Source of the DNA: Ascidia mentula
Lineage: Eukaryota; Chordata; Ascidiacea; Phlebobranchia; Ascidiidae
Assembly: GCA_947561715.1 (NCBI GenBank)
Contig: OX387197.1
Location: 7,251,001 to 7,315,000, forward strand
Length of the DNA stretch: 64,000 nucleotides
Reading direction: 5' to 3'
The notes below the pieces were generated by a model. The model ran no database searches and had not been told where the DNA came from. It saw only the letters and a list, made by a program, of their open reading frames with translations. Shown piece after piece: positions 35,895 to 47,523 of the stretch; the first letter of the stretch is position 1; each line of letters begins with the position of its first letter. Both the position numbers and the translations under genes were made by a program.

Positions 35895-38800
35895 CTAAAG
35901 CTTTTCTGTTTGAAAGTGGAGCGACAAATCAATGTTAAAAAATAGCAAGGAATCGTCGACGGTTTGTTCCTGTCGTCGAATATTTTCCAAAACTTTATTT
36001 TGAATCGGAAAGCTGTGGTGGCGAGACAAGGCGTCGTGTCGGTCGACGGGAAGTTGCTTCTGACTGTGAATCGGGCTTGGGTTATTGCTTGAAGCGCAAC
36101 CAGACGACAGCTCGTCGGAAAAGTCGACGTCACTGACATTGGAAGCCTTGTCTTTCTTTCCGCCTTCTTTGTCTAATTTCTGTTGGTGCAGTAGGATACA
36201 AATAAATGCGACCAATTCACTTTGCACATAAAGCACTAGCTTTTGACTATAGGATCAGCCTGGTTGTTGTTTGGAATATATATTTCGCCCTGTGGGCATC
36301 TTAGGTTTCTTAAAGGATTCCAAATAACAGCCAGGCTGATCCTGTTGATATAAACTAGTGCTTGTGTGTATATTGCCATTACGGAAGGCAAAAAGCTAGG
36401 CCAGCATCAGCAGTCTATGGTTTAGATCTCAATTTTTCGAGTCATTTAGGCTATCAATTCATTTCCAGTTGTTAACAGTCGTACTAACGAAGGACAGTTT
36501 TCAAATTAACTTGACACACATAGTGCTTTATTTTAACACAGCTGTGATTAAGAAAGGCGGTTTCGCGGAACCCGATATGACTGCATAACAAAACATGAAG
36601 GGTTTCATGAGCTACCATCTCGTTTTAAACAAAACACGCTTAAATTCACGTGTTTGGGTAAATTCTTTGGGCAACAAAGACATGTGAAAAATAAAAAAAC
36701 AATTGCAACAATTTGGGTGAATAATGGTTAAATTCACTTGATTTTTCTGACGTTTTGAGGTTCCTTTTCAACTTAAGTAACCTTGTAGTGTATGGCAGAA
36801 AAACATATTTGGAAACACTGGTTTAAAACAACCTTTTTCCATATGAGATAAAGTTCTGCTTGGATACAGATCACATTACTATACAATTTGTTAATATTAA
36901 AATTGCTATGACAATAGTTCATATGCAATGCATATTGCCTGGTTTACCATTTGTTCTGTACCCACTTTCTTTTCCCCGTCATCATCCAATTCTTTGACGG
37001 TTTCGGCATATGGGTTGCTTGCTATCATGCCGAAATATGGCACTTCATCCACAACTTCATTTGACTTGGATGTGCTTTGCTGATCTGCACAAGGTGGATT
37101 GTGCATATATATTGATAATGATACATTATTAATGTCACATAACAAAACTAAAAATCACATTTAAATGGACATATAGCTTGTTGCAACTGCATTTCAGAAC
37201 AAGTTAAACAGTTGGTATAATTTACTCTGAGAACAAAAACTCTTCATCACACTAACCCTGGACGTCGAGTGCGTTATTCTTCCAATGAGGAGTGTCACGT
37301 CTTTCAACCACCTTCCGAAGTTTCGGTTTTGTTCTATTTTAATTAAAACATGATCAAACACTGCCAGGTTTGTCATTTACATGTTTCCATTAAATCATTG
37401 CAACCATTGTCAATGTAAGCTAGGATCTTATTAAAAACAAATAGCAAGTAGTTTGTTGCTAACGCTGCCAGGCATACTATTTGTAATTAAAAGCTCTTCT
37501 GGCAAAAGAAAACTTGTTAGATCGACGTTTCGGTTGTCATACAACAACCTTCATCAGGATAATGAAGTAAAAAACGCCCACACGGTGATAAATATTCACG
37601 CGCGCATAAAGCAAAAAAGGCAAAAAAGGGCAAAAAAAGGCGAAGGAAACAACACAAGCTAGGAAGCGGGGATGGGGGAAACACCAATAATAGAAAATGC
37701 GCGTCAACAGGACGAAACCGAGGTCTAAAGCATAGCGCCTCGAGGTGCGCAAGACCATAACGTTCAACCAGGGGGCATTTCGTGCAGACCGTTTATCAAA
37801 TTGCGATAAACGGGTGGAAAGAAGGTTTCCCTCTTATCATTAAGTGCGCACCCATGTGCGTTTATATGAACAGACTCGATGAACATCCTCTTGTATCTGT
37901 CCTTTTCCCGGTCCAGAATTATTGTGTTCTCAAAATTAACCGTGTGTCCTGTTGCTGCAACATGTTGCGACAATGCCGTCCCTGCCACCTTATTGGGCTT
38001 GCCAACATCCCGTTGATGTTCCTTTAGACGTGTTCTTAGGGCGCGACCCGTCTCACCAATGTACACCTTCTCACACCCTCCACATGGAATGCGGTATACT
38101 ACCCCTCTAGCATCTAGCGTACCACCAGCGCGATCTTTAGGATGCGATACCAAGGAGCGTAGTGTAACCGCAGGACGCTCGTACACCAGGATGGAAAAGT
38201 CCTCCAGCAGTCTCTTTAAGGTCTCTGAAAGTCCTGGAAAATATGGGAGAACAACCACACCAGCGGTGGGACTTTTGTTGCACTTAGGCAGGGATGCAGG
38301 ATTTTGTCGCAGAAAGGAGATTGGGTAACCGTTTCTTAAAAGAGCATCCCGCACACTACCCACCTCTTGTTCTCGGGCCTTTTCCTCTGTAACAAGATTG
38401 TCCGCTCTGGTGTATAGTGCACGCACTACAGCCCGCTTGTGGGATATAGGGTGCGCTGACCGGAAAGATAGATACCTGTCAGAATGTGTCGGTTTTCGGT
38501 AAACACTCGTGCGTAGGGACCCACGGTTTTCCCTTTGAACAGCAACATCTAAAAACGATAAAATCCCACCATGCTCAACCTCCATGGTGAACTTAATGCT
38601 CGCTTCGATCGAGTTGAGGTGCTTCGCCGTCGCGCAGTCAAGTGTACCCTGGAGGCAAATCGTAGCGTCTGTAGAGAAAGGAATTGCGCACCAGCCGGCC
38701 CACATAAAATCTATGTTGCAGAGCAAAGTGGTTAACTGCATCAAGAGCCATCAACGGGCGCAGCCTAATTTGTCAAGGGAAGAGTTCGCAGCTATCAAGC

Positions 38801-41800
38801 AGTTACGCCATAATAATGACATTGTAATACTCCCTGCGGACAAAGGAAATGTGACGGTGATTATGAATAGATCGGATTACGAGAACAAGCTTAAGTTAAT
38901 GTTGGCTGACGAAAAGACCTACCGCAAAGTGAAGAGGGATCCCTGTCACGTTGTCGAACGAAAGGTTAATGCAATGGTTGGTCGCTTACACAGGGATAAG
39001 CAAGTGTTATCAATAAGGGAGTTTTTCGAGTTGCATAGCACGGATGGGCGGACGCCGTGTCTTTATGGTCTTCCAAAGATTCATAAACCTGGGGTTCCAC
39101 TTAGGCCTATTGTGTCGTTCGTAGGATCTCCAACGTATAATCTTGCTAAACATGTGGCCCGTATTTTGGCCCCCCTTGTGGGTGCAACGGATGAGACCGT
39201 CCGGAATTCTATTGATTTTGCGGCACAGGTGAAAGAATTGCGCGTGGACCACGAAGAGGTAATGGTATCATTTGATGTCGTCTCTCTCTTCACAAACGTA
39301 CCGGTGAAGTTGGCGGTGGAAGTGGCGGCAGAAAGACTGCAGAGAGATGAAACATTGGAGGCACGTTGTTCGTGGCCACTACCGGAGATCGTGGAGTGCA
39401 TTCAACTTTGTCTGGACGCCACCTATTTGTCGTTCAAAGGTGAATTTTACAAGCAAATATTTGGTACAGCCATGGGGTCTCCGCTTTCAGTGGTGGTCGC
39501 CAACATAGTCATGGAGTCCGTGGAGCAAAGAGCGTTGTCAACGTTTTTGAGTCCCCCACGCTTGTGGCGACGTTACGTGGACGATACGTTTGTGGTTGTG
39601 CATCGCGACTACGTGGAATCGCTGCTTGAGCACCTCAACTCGATCGAAGCGAGCATTAAGTTCACCATGGAGGTTGAGCATGGTGGGATTTTATCGTTTT
39701 TAGATGTTGCTGTTCAAAGGGAAAACCGTGGGTCCCTACGCACGAGTGTTTACCGAAAACCGACACATTCTGACAGGTATCTATCTTTCCGGTCAGCGCA
39801 CCCTATATCCCACAAGCGGGCTGTAGTGCGTGCACTATACACCAGAGCGGACAATCTTGTTACAGAGGAAAAGGCCCGAGAACAAGAGGTGGGTAGTGTG
39901 CGGGATGCTCTTTTAAGAAACGGTTACCCAATCTCCTTTCTGCGACAAAATCCTGCATCCCTGCCTAAGTGCAACAAAAGTCCCACCGCTGGTGTGGTTG
40001 TTCTCCCATATTTTCCAGGACTTTCAGAGACCTTAAAGAGACTGCTGGAGGACTTTTCCATCCTGGTGTACGAGCGTCCTGCGGTTACACTACGCTCCTT
40101 GGTATCGCATCCTAAAGATCGCGCTGGTGGTACGCTAGATGCTAGAGGGGTAGTATACCGCATTCCATGTGGAGGGTGTGAGAAGGTGTACATTGGTGAG
40201 ACGGGTCGCGCCCTAAGAACACGTCTAAAGGAACATCAACGGGATGTTGGCAAGCCCAATAAGGTGGCAGGGACGGCATTGTCGCAACATGTTGCAGCAA
40301 CAGGACACACGGTTAATTTTGAGAACACAATAATTCTGGACCGGGAAAAGGACAGATACAAGAGGATGTTCATCGAGTCTGTTCATATAAACGCACATGG
40401 GTGCGCACTTAATGATAAGAGGGAAACCTTCTTTCCACCCGTTTATCGCAATTTGATAAACGGTCTGCACGAAATGCCCCCTGGTTGAACGTTATGGTCT
40501 TGCGCACCTCGAGGCGCTATGCTTTAGACCTCGGTTTCGTCCTGTTGACGCGCATTTTCTATTATTGGTGTTTCCCCCATCCCCGCTTCCTAGCTTGTGT
40601 TGTTTCCTTCGCCTTTTTTTGCCCTTTTTTGCCTTTTTTGCTTTATGCGCGCGTGAATATTTATCACCGTGTGGGCGTTTTTTACTTCATTATCCTGATG
40701 AAGGTTGTTGTATGACAACCGAAACGTCGATCTAACAAGTTTTCTTTTGCCAGAAGAGCTTTTAATTACAAACAAATAGCAAGTATCGTACACTAAACTG
40801 AAACGTACGTTTTCACTTTAATCCACGATGACGACTTCACCGAACGTCCAGAATTTTCTGCCATTCCACTGGCAGTTTGGCGCCCCCGTGTGCCCTGAAA
40901 AAAGTGCAATTGGGATGAGTAAGATTGGTATAGCAACTGTTGTGTAAGCTTTGGCGACTTTTTTCTTTATCACTCCGCAATAGCTTAATAGCTTTACGAG
41001 CTATTTTTCTACAAGATTATCGCATTTAGTGTAGTTCCTTTGTCGTAATCCCATTTTTTACAATCGATGTAAAAACTATGATGTGATACTTATGTAATAA
41101 TTTTACATGCAATTCTACGATGATGACGTACTAGTGAAGAAGTTGTGACGTAAGCCGATCTTGCATTGACGCTGGATGTGACGTGGTAGCGTCGACGAAC
41201 ACACGAGGGGCAGCAGTTCGATCTGCGGAAATACTTCGCAAGTTCTGCTTTTACTCTGTCGTTCATCAAACAGTGGAAGACAAAGATGAAAACGCCCTGC
41301 AAACCAACGTTGAACATGTACTGTACAAATAGTAAAATCTTTACACTGGTAATATATATAACACTAACTAATTGGTCGTTTTGGTGCGAAAGATATATAG
41401 TCAACTTAAGACTGGTTCCTTAGTTTTGCCAGAATCTGTCCCTTTACTAGGCATTGTCATACTATCAGCGAACAGCGACAAAAGAATAATAGAACAAGAA
41501 ACTGAGGATGCCCGTGCAGGCGAAATCGATTTTTCGACAATAATAAATTAGCTGACTTTTATTTGAAACTTTTCACATTAGTAAATTTTTTTGAAACGTT
41601 TCACATTAGTAACTAGTAAACTTAACGTTTCTGCTAACCTGAACGGAATTGCAAACAGTAAAGATATAGGCCATCACCACTGTCCTTTCGTCCACGTAAA
41701 ACAAACCAAATATCCACGTCAGTCCAAGTAAGCAAAGTAATACGGACGAGCCCTTGATCCAAATCCTGCCCATAAAGATCTATTACTTGCAAGACCACAA

Positions 41801-44800
41801 TCGTATAATCATAAGTACTTTATCGGTGAATACATACTTTGCCTTTGCTAGTTTTGTCTGGTGTGCTGGAGTTGTTATTCGGTGAGAGTGCATCACTTTT
41901 AAAGCCACGATAAAAAAACAAGTATTCACGCAAATCACCGCCAAAGCAGGACCCGCGAAACTCCAAATAAGGTAATCGTCGTCAGCATTCAACCAGCAGC
42001 TGAAGAAAAGAAAAGTGTTTTTGGAACTAAGCAGTCACAGCGAATATAAATTTCACACGCAAAAAAACATCCAAAGGACAAGAATCTGTAGGAAAGGACA
42101 AGCTGCACGCTTCGGCCAAAGTAATGTATTTTCGTGATTAAAATTCGTGAATTCGTGTTGCAAACCAAGCTTAGTTATTCTCCTTAAAAGTTAACTCACG
42201 AAAATTCAATGATATTTTTTCGCAGCATTGCAACAGATAACGTGAAAACACACAGTAAAAGTTCCGGAATCGTTCTTTCTACTTTTGAAATTTAAACATT
42301 TTCCAACCTTCGACTGTTCCCGTAACCATCGTAACGAAGAGCCATTGAAATTCCAACGACAAGTGCAGGCAACCCATAAGCATATACGTAGTAAGCCGCG
42401 AGCCGGGAGCGTTTGTCAATCTCGAACACTTGCACCAGCGACACGTAAAGATGGAGTCCCTCCACGCTCATCCAGCAGAAGACAGAGAGGAACAAATAAT
42501 GGAGGAGCGCAGCGATGGACGTGCAGAGAATCTAAAAATGTGCGGCATCGCAACATAGTGGTTTAAATACGCTTTTTCATTGACATAATAGGTCGTATTC
42601 TTTGTAGCTAAATAACAGAAGGCGATTTTATAATTTCTGTAGTGCAAGCCAACAAACTGGAATTCTTTTATAATATTGCAGCAACAAAGTAGACCACACA
42701 AAGCTGACTCTTCAATCCTCCCAATCTTAAGCCTTTTGTGTGAAATAAAAAACAAAATAAATCGGTTGTCTTACAGGTGTGTCCGTTTGATCCACTCCGA
42801 CGAGGAAAGTAGTCTGAGCAAGGGCCAAGGTGACGCACAGGTTTTTATGAATAGAGTTGCGAATGGAGCGTAGGCCTCGTAAAGCATTGAAGCAGAACAA
42901 GGAGGCGATCAAACAAACTATCGACATGGAACAACCTGCCCACGTCATCACTGTGAGAACAAAGTCGTTTGCTGTGTCCATCTGATAAAAGGCAAGTTCC
43001 GTTACCCTTACACTGTTTGAAAAACTCATTAAAACGTTTGAATTTCCGTATTTACTGCAAAGTAAATTACCAAAAGCTTTTTTATCGGTTCCAAAGTTCT
43101 TGACTATTGTAAATCGTTAGGTCGCGCACTTATGTGCATCGTACCCCCTCGTTAGTTAATTTGAACCAATTCTGTGGTTGTTTTTTATTCAGACCCATAA
43201 AATATATTCGAAATGTTCGTTAAATTGTGAAAATTCTAACCTAAATTCAAATTCATAAACACGATTTACAGAAGTCAAATTTTACCGCAATTCCGGCAAC
43301 GTTCATCAGAATAGCGAAGTTAGTGAGATGGTCGCACTCGCATTTGGTGTGTGTGTGGTTACTTTCTACCACCCTGCAACCATCCGACGACCAGTGACCT
43401 CCAGTGTTTAATCTTTTGGCTTTCCAGAATACGCACCTGGTTCGCAAATAGTGTAAATAACATAATAAGAAACTACCTAGTGCATGTAAAGGATCATTGA
43501 CCGTTTTAAGTACGTGCTGTTTATACGTTATCGTGAATTTACGACTTTTTTTACTTGAACATTTTCCGCTAAAATAAGTCTATACAAGATTACTTAATAT
43601 AAGGTATTATGCTTTGTTTCTAAATAACGAGCAATAGTGACATTAATAATAATAAATTGGTTATCATACATCAATTGTTAAAATCCGATATGCCAATCAA
43701 GAAATTGGCGCAGAAACAAAAATACACTCAAACGAAGCATAAAAGAGAATTACTTGGTTGGGGCTGATGAAGACATTTTGTGTCTGAGAACGATGATGAC
43801 TTTCTTCTTGGCAATAAGGTCTTTTGGAAAAGGTCGTATTGAAGCTGATATGACGCAAGAATTCACTACAAGTTTTTCACGAACTTTCGTTGTTCCATCA
43901 GCTTTCTCTTTTCCTTGTGGAACGTTTACCACCGTTGTGTTGTTATTCGCTGCTTCTCCGTATGAGGCTCCTTGAAATAGTTGCTTTTTTATTTTAACGC
44001 ACCAAAACGTGCTGGAAGCGATAACATCCTAATGCAATGCAAGCATTTTATCCCAGCAGAATTGCTGATAATTGCTTTTTTATTTTATTCTAGCTGATTG
44101 AAAAACTATTGATGATTTTGCAAAATCCATGCCAGTAGAAAGTGATTGCCTTTCCTGGGGACATGTTGTTTTTCGCTTGGGAAGGGTTATGACGTTGGCA
44201 TTGGAGCAACGATGTTTTACCGTTTTAAAGATGAGAAACCAGCGTGTCGAAAACTATGAAATTACAGTCAATATCAAAATGACGGTTTGTCAACTGTCTG
44301 TCAATTGAAGAAGTTTATTAGAGTTTTAAAATGAGGGTTATTGTCGTTGCACACTATACAGATGTGTGTATGACTCTTTATTTATGTCAGTACTGCCACT
44401 GTAATTACCGAGTAAAGAGTCCAAATTGTTGTAGACGGCGAAAACGAGATTTAGGGGATGTTTCGATACATTTCCTATTGGGACCACAATGTTGCCGGCT
44501 TTTTCAATCCACTTCTCTTTGTCAGAAGACGTATCCGCGTTGTCAGGTTGAGGGAAACTTATTCGATCTTTCCCAGTTTGTTGGGAGTTTGGGTGCAAGG
44601 TTACGACCTGGTGATAAATAAAAATTAAGATTTTTTGAAACATCAGTGCACAAGTGCTGGTATTGAACCCAAAGCATTTGTTGGTGGAAGAAATTACGCC
44701 TATTTACCTGGAGACAATGTAGAGTTTTATGATTTGACTGTTACAAAATTGTAACTACAGTTAACCAGTTCTGCAAAGCTATTAAGTAGAATACATGTTT

Positions 44801-47239
44801 TGTAGTATTACACTCACCTGAAGCGCAGTATTTTTGTTGTATCGCCTCTCAGTCTTGCTCTCGTTCATATCTCTCGCGAGTAAAAATCCAACGCTGTCCA
44901 TCGCCTGTGTTAATTGGTCAGCAACCAAACTTTTTTCATCCTTAAAAAAGTTAAAATTTTTAACAAAGGAGTCACGCTATGTTAAACAGCCATCGAAATG
45001 TACCTCTGATATTTTGTTCCAAGTTTCCTGCAGGCCGTCGTCGAACAGAGTGTCCACGGTCTTTAAAATCGATTCTGAAACGTTTTTGCCGCTTTCAGAT
45101 AAGGTTTTTTGGTCTGTCAACGTTTCCGATTGCAAGTACACGATCCTGAAACATGAAGAAAAGTTTAAGATGCGTGAACAGATGTTAATGTATAACTCAC
45201 TTTTCAAGTATCCTAGTATTTTCAATGATGTCACCAGGAAGCACGTCATCGGCGCGTGACGTCAAAAGGCTGGTTTGTTTTTCGGCGACGTCTTGCAAAA
45301 CGTATGGGTCAGCAATGATACCTAAAATGTAATGTTTTTTTTTTTGCAAATCCTTTCTTTAAAATTGAACATTTTTGAGCGTTTGGTTTTAACACTGACC
45401 CTGTGTGACTTGCTCCAGAACACTTGATATCTCCAATATTTTGAAAGACACACACTCTGTTTTCACGATCAGTTTGGAGTCTTGATCACAGAACGATCTT
45501 CTCACAACTTTCGAAGCTAAAAATTCAGTTAAAATTGGTTTGGAAAGGACAGGAGGATATTTGAATATGTCATAATTGTATGAGATATTCGTTAGTCGAA
45601 AAAAAAATTCGTGATCATTAAATCCCTGCAACAGTCTTTACCCGGTAAAAATTTTTATCAATGAAAATAATATTTACAAACGACGATAAAGTTATTCTTT
45701 TCCTTGCATCTCATAGGTCAATGCTGCTCAAATGCAATTATTTACACGGTTTTGCAAAGAATTACCTTTCGGACAGGATGCATTAATATTAATGTTGCCG
45801 TCACTATCGTCTGCTGCCAACCGGTCTTCACAAGAGGGTTTGTGAACCGCTGTAGTCCCAGCTTCGGTGTAAACTTGCTAAAACATTAGTAAAATGATTT
45901 GATTTTCAGCATACATTTAAACTTTCACGTATCGCCCGTGAATTGGTCACATACAGTTGTTTGTTTTGTCCCGTCAGACGTAGATTCTACGTTGGTTGTC
46001 GTGTCGATGGTCGTGAAACCTTCAGTAGTTGTAAGTGATGTTGCTTCCACACTGGAATTGTGTCCCGTCCTGCAACACGGTAACGAAGCTTGTAGTCATC
46101 GATTTTTTGAGAAATACTATTTGTTTAAAGACATTTGCTGGAAAAGTTGTTGACTTGGCGAATTTTCATGATACCACAACAAGATACAATCAACACACTT
46201 AAAAAGGAAAAAATATCGTAGAATTTACATACGTCAAGTATGTGGTGGGTGTTGATGACGTCACTTCTAGGGAAGGTTCGGGTTTTTCAAACAGTTGAAG
46301 AAGGAAGACACCCGACTCCGGTAAAGCTTCGTTGTTATGTTCAAATACCGCCACGTCGTCTGTTACGTCACAGTCGTGACAAGCAGCCGAGCCCTCGATG
46401 ATTTGGTGACTTGTGGTAGCATTACTCGTCGGAGGAAGCAAATGAGATGCTGGAAAAACAAGCAACAGTTCTTTTCGCCTTGTGTTTCGCAGAGGAATGA
46501 ATTGGAAATTGCAATGCTAATTACATGGTATATAAAAGAACCTATGTAATATGAAAGAAACATAAAAGAATGCGTTGTAGCACCTAAACTGCACACATAT
46601 TAGTTACTTAAAACCTTAATGTTAATTAAAGCATGTTAATATTACGCAGCGATCGACAGTACCTGACGTGTTCGTGTTTGTAGGCGTTCCTTTTGCGGTT
46701 GAATGAAGGGCGCAGGCGTAACGAACTTCAAGTAGTTTAATCCTTCTACCGCCAGTGGGCAGTAACGAGTTAATGGAGTTGACAGATATAGGACATGCCT
46801 GCCGAAAACAACACGTATATTTTGTGTCCTTGAAACTTAATTTTATTGATGAATCTATGTTTATGCAAATATGATATTGAATATGGTCTTTTAACTTATA
46901 TACTGTTCCTTTGTATTGTTTCAAGCACAGTATTTCTCAAGATTATATGTCACCAAGTTTGTATTTATCGTTTGAACAAATGTTATAGACTTGACTTTTA
47001 TAGCAAGAAGGTTTTCAAAAAATATCGTTAAAGCCACACACGCAAATTTTTCTCAACAAATTTCCCAAAAGATAGACCACAGTGTTACAAGCATAACATA
47101 AAATATTACCTGTCTGCCATTGCATAAAGCTTTAAGTAACTTTGCCACATCCACATTTTTTACAAGGGTTGATACTTCACCTATGGCAAACTCGATGTCA
47201 ATGATGAACTGTCGCGTGTCCGAACTCGGGCATTCCAAG
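35895..47239 (-). CDS. Latrophilin-like adhesion GPCR (SUEL-HormR-GAIN-7TM)
   Basis: In-phase exons, 5' to 3': 47110-47239, 46663-46798, 46233-46449, 45955-46069, 45766-45877, 45400-45516, 45201-45321, 45004-45145, 44818-44940, about 44394-44607, 43754-43970, 43286-43436, 42775-42981, 42308-42531, 41838-41999, 41639-41765, 41132-41296, 40809-40894, 37257-37333, 36948-37084, 35895-36179. The first two give most of a galactose/rhamnose-binding SUEL domain ([13 protein letters not shown], then [11 protein letters not shown]). A Ser/Thr-rich stalk follows, then a hormone-receptor motif ([17 protein letters not shown]), a GAIN domain, and a GPS with [12 protein letters not shown] and CECDHLTNF, keeping the HL/T cleavage site and the tethered agonist. 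Seven helices follow, including [17 protein letters not shown] and [20 protein letters not shown], as in ADGRL receptors. The intracellular tail ends FQTEKL. SUEL plus HormR plus GAIN is the ADGRL order; no olfactomedin domain is seen. The donors at 44394 and 40809 are the least certain. A retroelement lies in the intron between 40809 and 37333. Confidence 0.88.
37435..37450. repeat. Target-site duplication, left
   Basis: aaacaaatagcaagta immediately left of the Penelope-like insertion; the identical 16-mer flanks the right end at 40770-40785. Confidence 0.8.
37521..37560 (-). ncRNA. Hammerhead-like motif, inverted copy
   Basis: Mirror of 40692-40731 at the outer end of the left arm, on the minus strand. 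Confidence 0.6.
37764..38623 (-). pseudogene. 5'-truncated inverted copy of the Penelope ORF
   Basis: Reads the same final 287 residues or so as the plus copy, from [10 protein letters not shown] to the stop. It lacks the catalytic RT core. The frame happens to stay open upstream to 38744 in unrelated sequence. Confidence 0.85.
38584..40488 (+). CDS. Penelope-like reverse transcriptase / GIY-YIG endonuclease
   Basis: Open for 634 codons. The first 13 or so codons come from the inverted arm; native sequence begins at about 38624 and the first native Met is near 38712, so the N-terminus is truncated. RT motifs in order: [61 protein letters not shown] and the catalytic [11 protein letters not shown]. 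The C-terminal GIY-YIG nuclease reads [19 protein letters not shown] then KEHQRDV, after a Cys-containing linker typical of the family. The protein would nick target DNA and copy the element's RNA. No internal stop is seen, so the C-terminal two thirds look intact. Confidence 0.92.
   Translation: MVNLMLASIELRCFAVAQSSVPWRQIVASVEKGIAHQPAHIKSMLQSKVVNCIKSHQRAQPNLSREEFAAIKQLRHNNDIVILPADKGNVTVIMNRSDYENKLKLMLADEKTYRKVKRDPCHVVERKVNAMVGRLHRDKQVLSIREFFELHSTDGRTPCLYGLPKIHKPGVPLRPIVSFVGSPTYNLAKHVARILAPLVGATDETVRNSIDFAAQVKELRVDHEEVMVSFDVVSLFTNVPVKLAVEVAAERLQRDETLEARCSWPLPEIVECIQLCLDATYLSFKGEFYKQIFGTAMGSPLSVVVANIVMESVEQRALSTFLSPPRLWRRYVDDTFVVVHRDYVESLLEHLNSIEASIKFTMEVEHGGILSFLDVAVQRENRGSLRTSVYRKPTHSDRYLSFRSAHPISHKRAVVRALYTRADNLVTEEKAREQEVGSVRDALLRNGYPISFLRQNPASLPKCNKSPTAGVVVLPYFPGLSETLKRLLEDFSILVYERPAVTLRSLVSHPKDRAGGTLDARGVVYRIPCGGCEKVYIGETGRALRTRLKEHQRDVGKPNKVAGTALSQHVAATGHTVNFENTIILDREKDRYKRMFIESVHINAHGCALNDKRETFFPPVYRNLINGLHEMPPG
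39629..40772 (+). repeat. Inverted arm (right) of the Penelope-like composite
   Basis: Partner of 37480-38623. The arms are separated by 1,005 bases holding the reverse-transcriptase core of the plus copy. Confidence 0.9.
40692..40731 (+). ncRNA. Hammerhead-like motif at the Penelope element 3' end
   Basis: CTGATGA at 40695-40701, one extra A, stem GGTTGT/ACAACC with a TGTATG loop, then GAAAC and GTC at 40721-40728. Flanking ATC and GAT could form a short stem I. Penelope-like elements are known to carry hammerhead ribozymes at their terminal repeats. The unpaired A after CTGATGA departs from the textbook core, so activity is uncertain. Confidence 0.6.
40770..40785. repeat. Target-site duplication, right
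   Basis: Same 16-mer as 37435-37450. The first three bases also match the element's inverted end, so the true duplication is 13-16 bp. Confidence 0.8.
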
Positions 47240-47523
47240 CTGTGTCAGAAAATGAAATGTCAAGATCACAAAACCAAACCTCCACAAAATCACATTTATA
47301 GATTAAACAGCACACCGCACAAACTGCTCAAACTATTTACGCATGTGTTTTCGTTTTCAGCAAATTTTTTATTTTAATAATATAGCATCTGAAGCATACG
47401 GATGGGTGGGTGCAATAATTCTGGCATGGTGAACATGTCAGCGAATCGGGTCTTCAAGTATTGTGGTTGCGTAACAATGGTTCATTTGAATTAAATGCGG
47501 ATATTAAAAATGTGACCTTTGAC

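Larger units (their letters stand above)
37480..38623 (-). repeat. Inverted arm (left) of the Penelope-like composite
   Basis: Reverse complement of 39629-40772 over 1,144 bases without gaps. It covers the end of the RT region, the endonuclease and the 3' terminus. Confidence 0.9.
37451..40769 (+). mobile_element. Penelope-like retroelement, head-to-head composite
   Basis: A plus-strand copy (about 38624-40772) with reverse transcriptase and GIY-YIG endonuclease is preceded by an inverted partial copy. The inverted arms 37480-38623 and 39629-40772 are each 1,144 bases, gap-free and apparently identical. Both outer ends carry a hammerhead-like motif, and the whole is bounded by a 16-bp duplication, so it seems to have inserted once as a unit. 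37451-37479 is extra sequence at the left end. It sits in an intron of the adhesion GPCR, antisense to it (plus copy). The near identity suggests a recent insertion. Confidence 0.92.

Noticed and set aside
38624-38744. N-terminal extension of the inverted Penelope ORF (starting [10 protein letters not shown])
   Set aside because: It is the reverse complement of the plus copy's own RT region beyond the arm junction, so it is a chance frame.
37764-40470. Antisense frames across the Penelope-like element (for example 38059-38328, 39010-39252, 40225-40470)
   Set aside because: They are shadows of the RT/endonuclease frame on the opposite strand.
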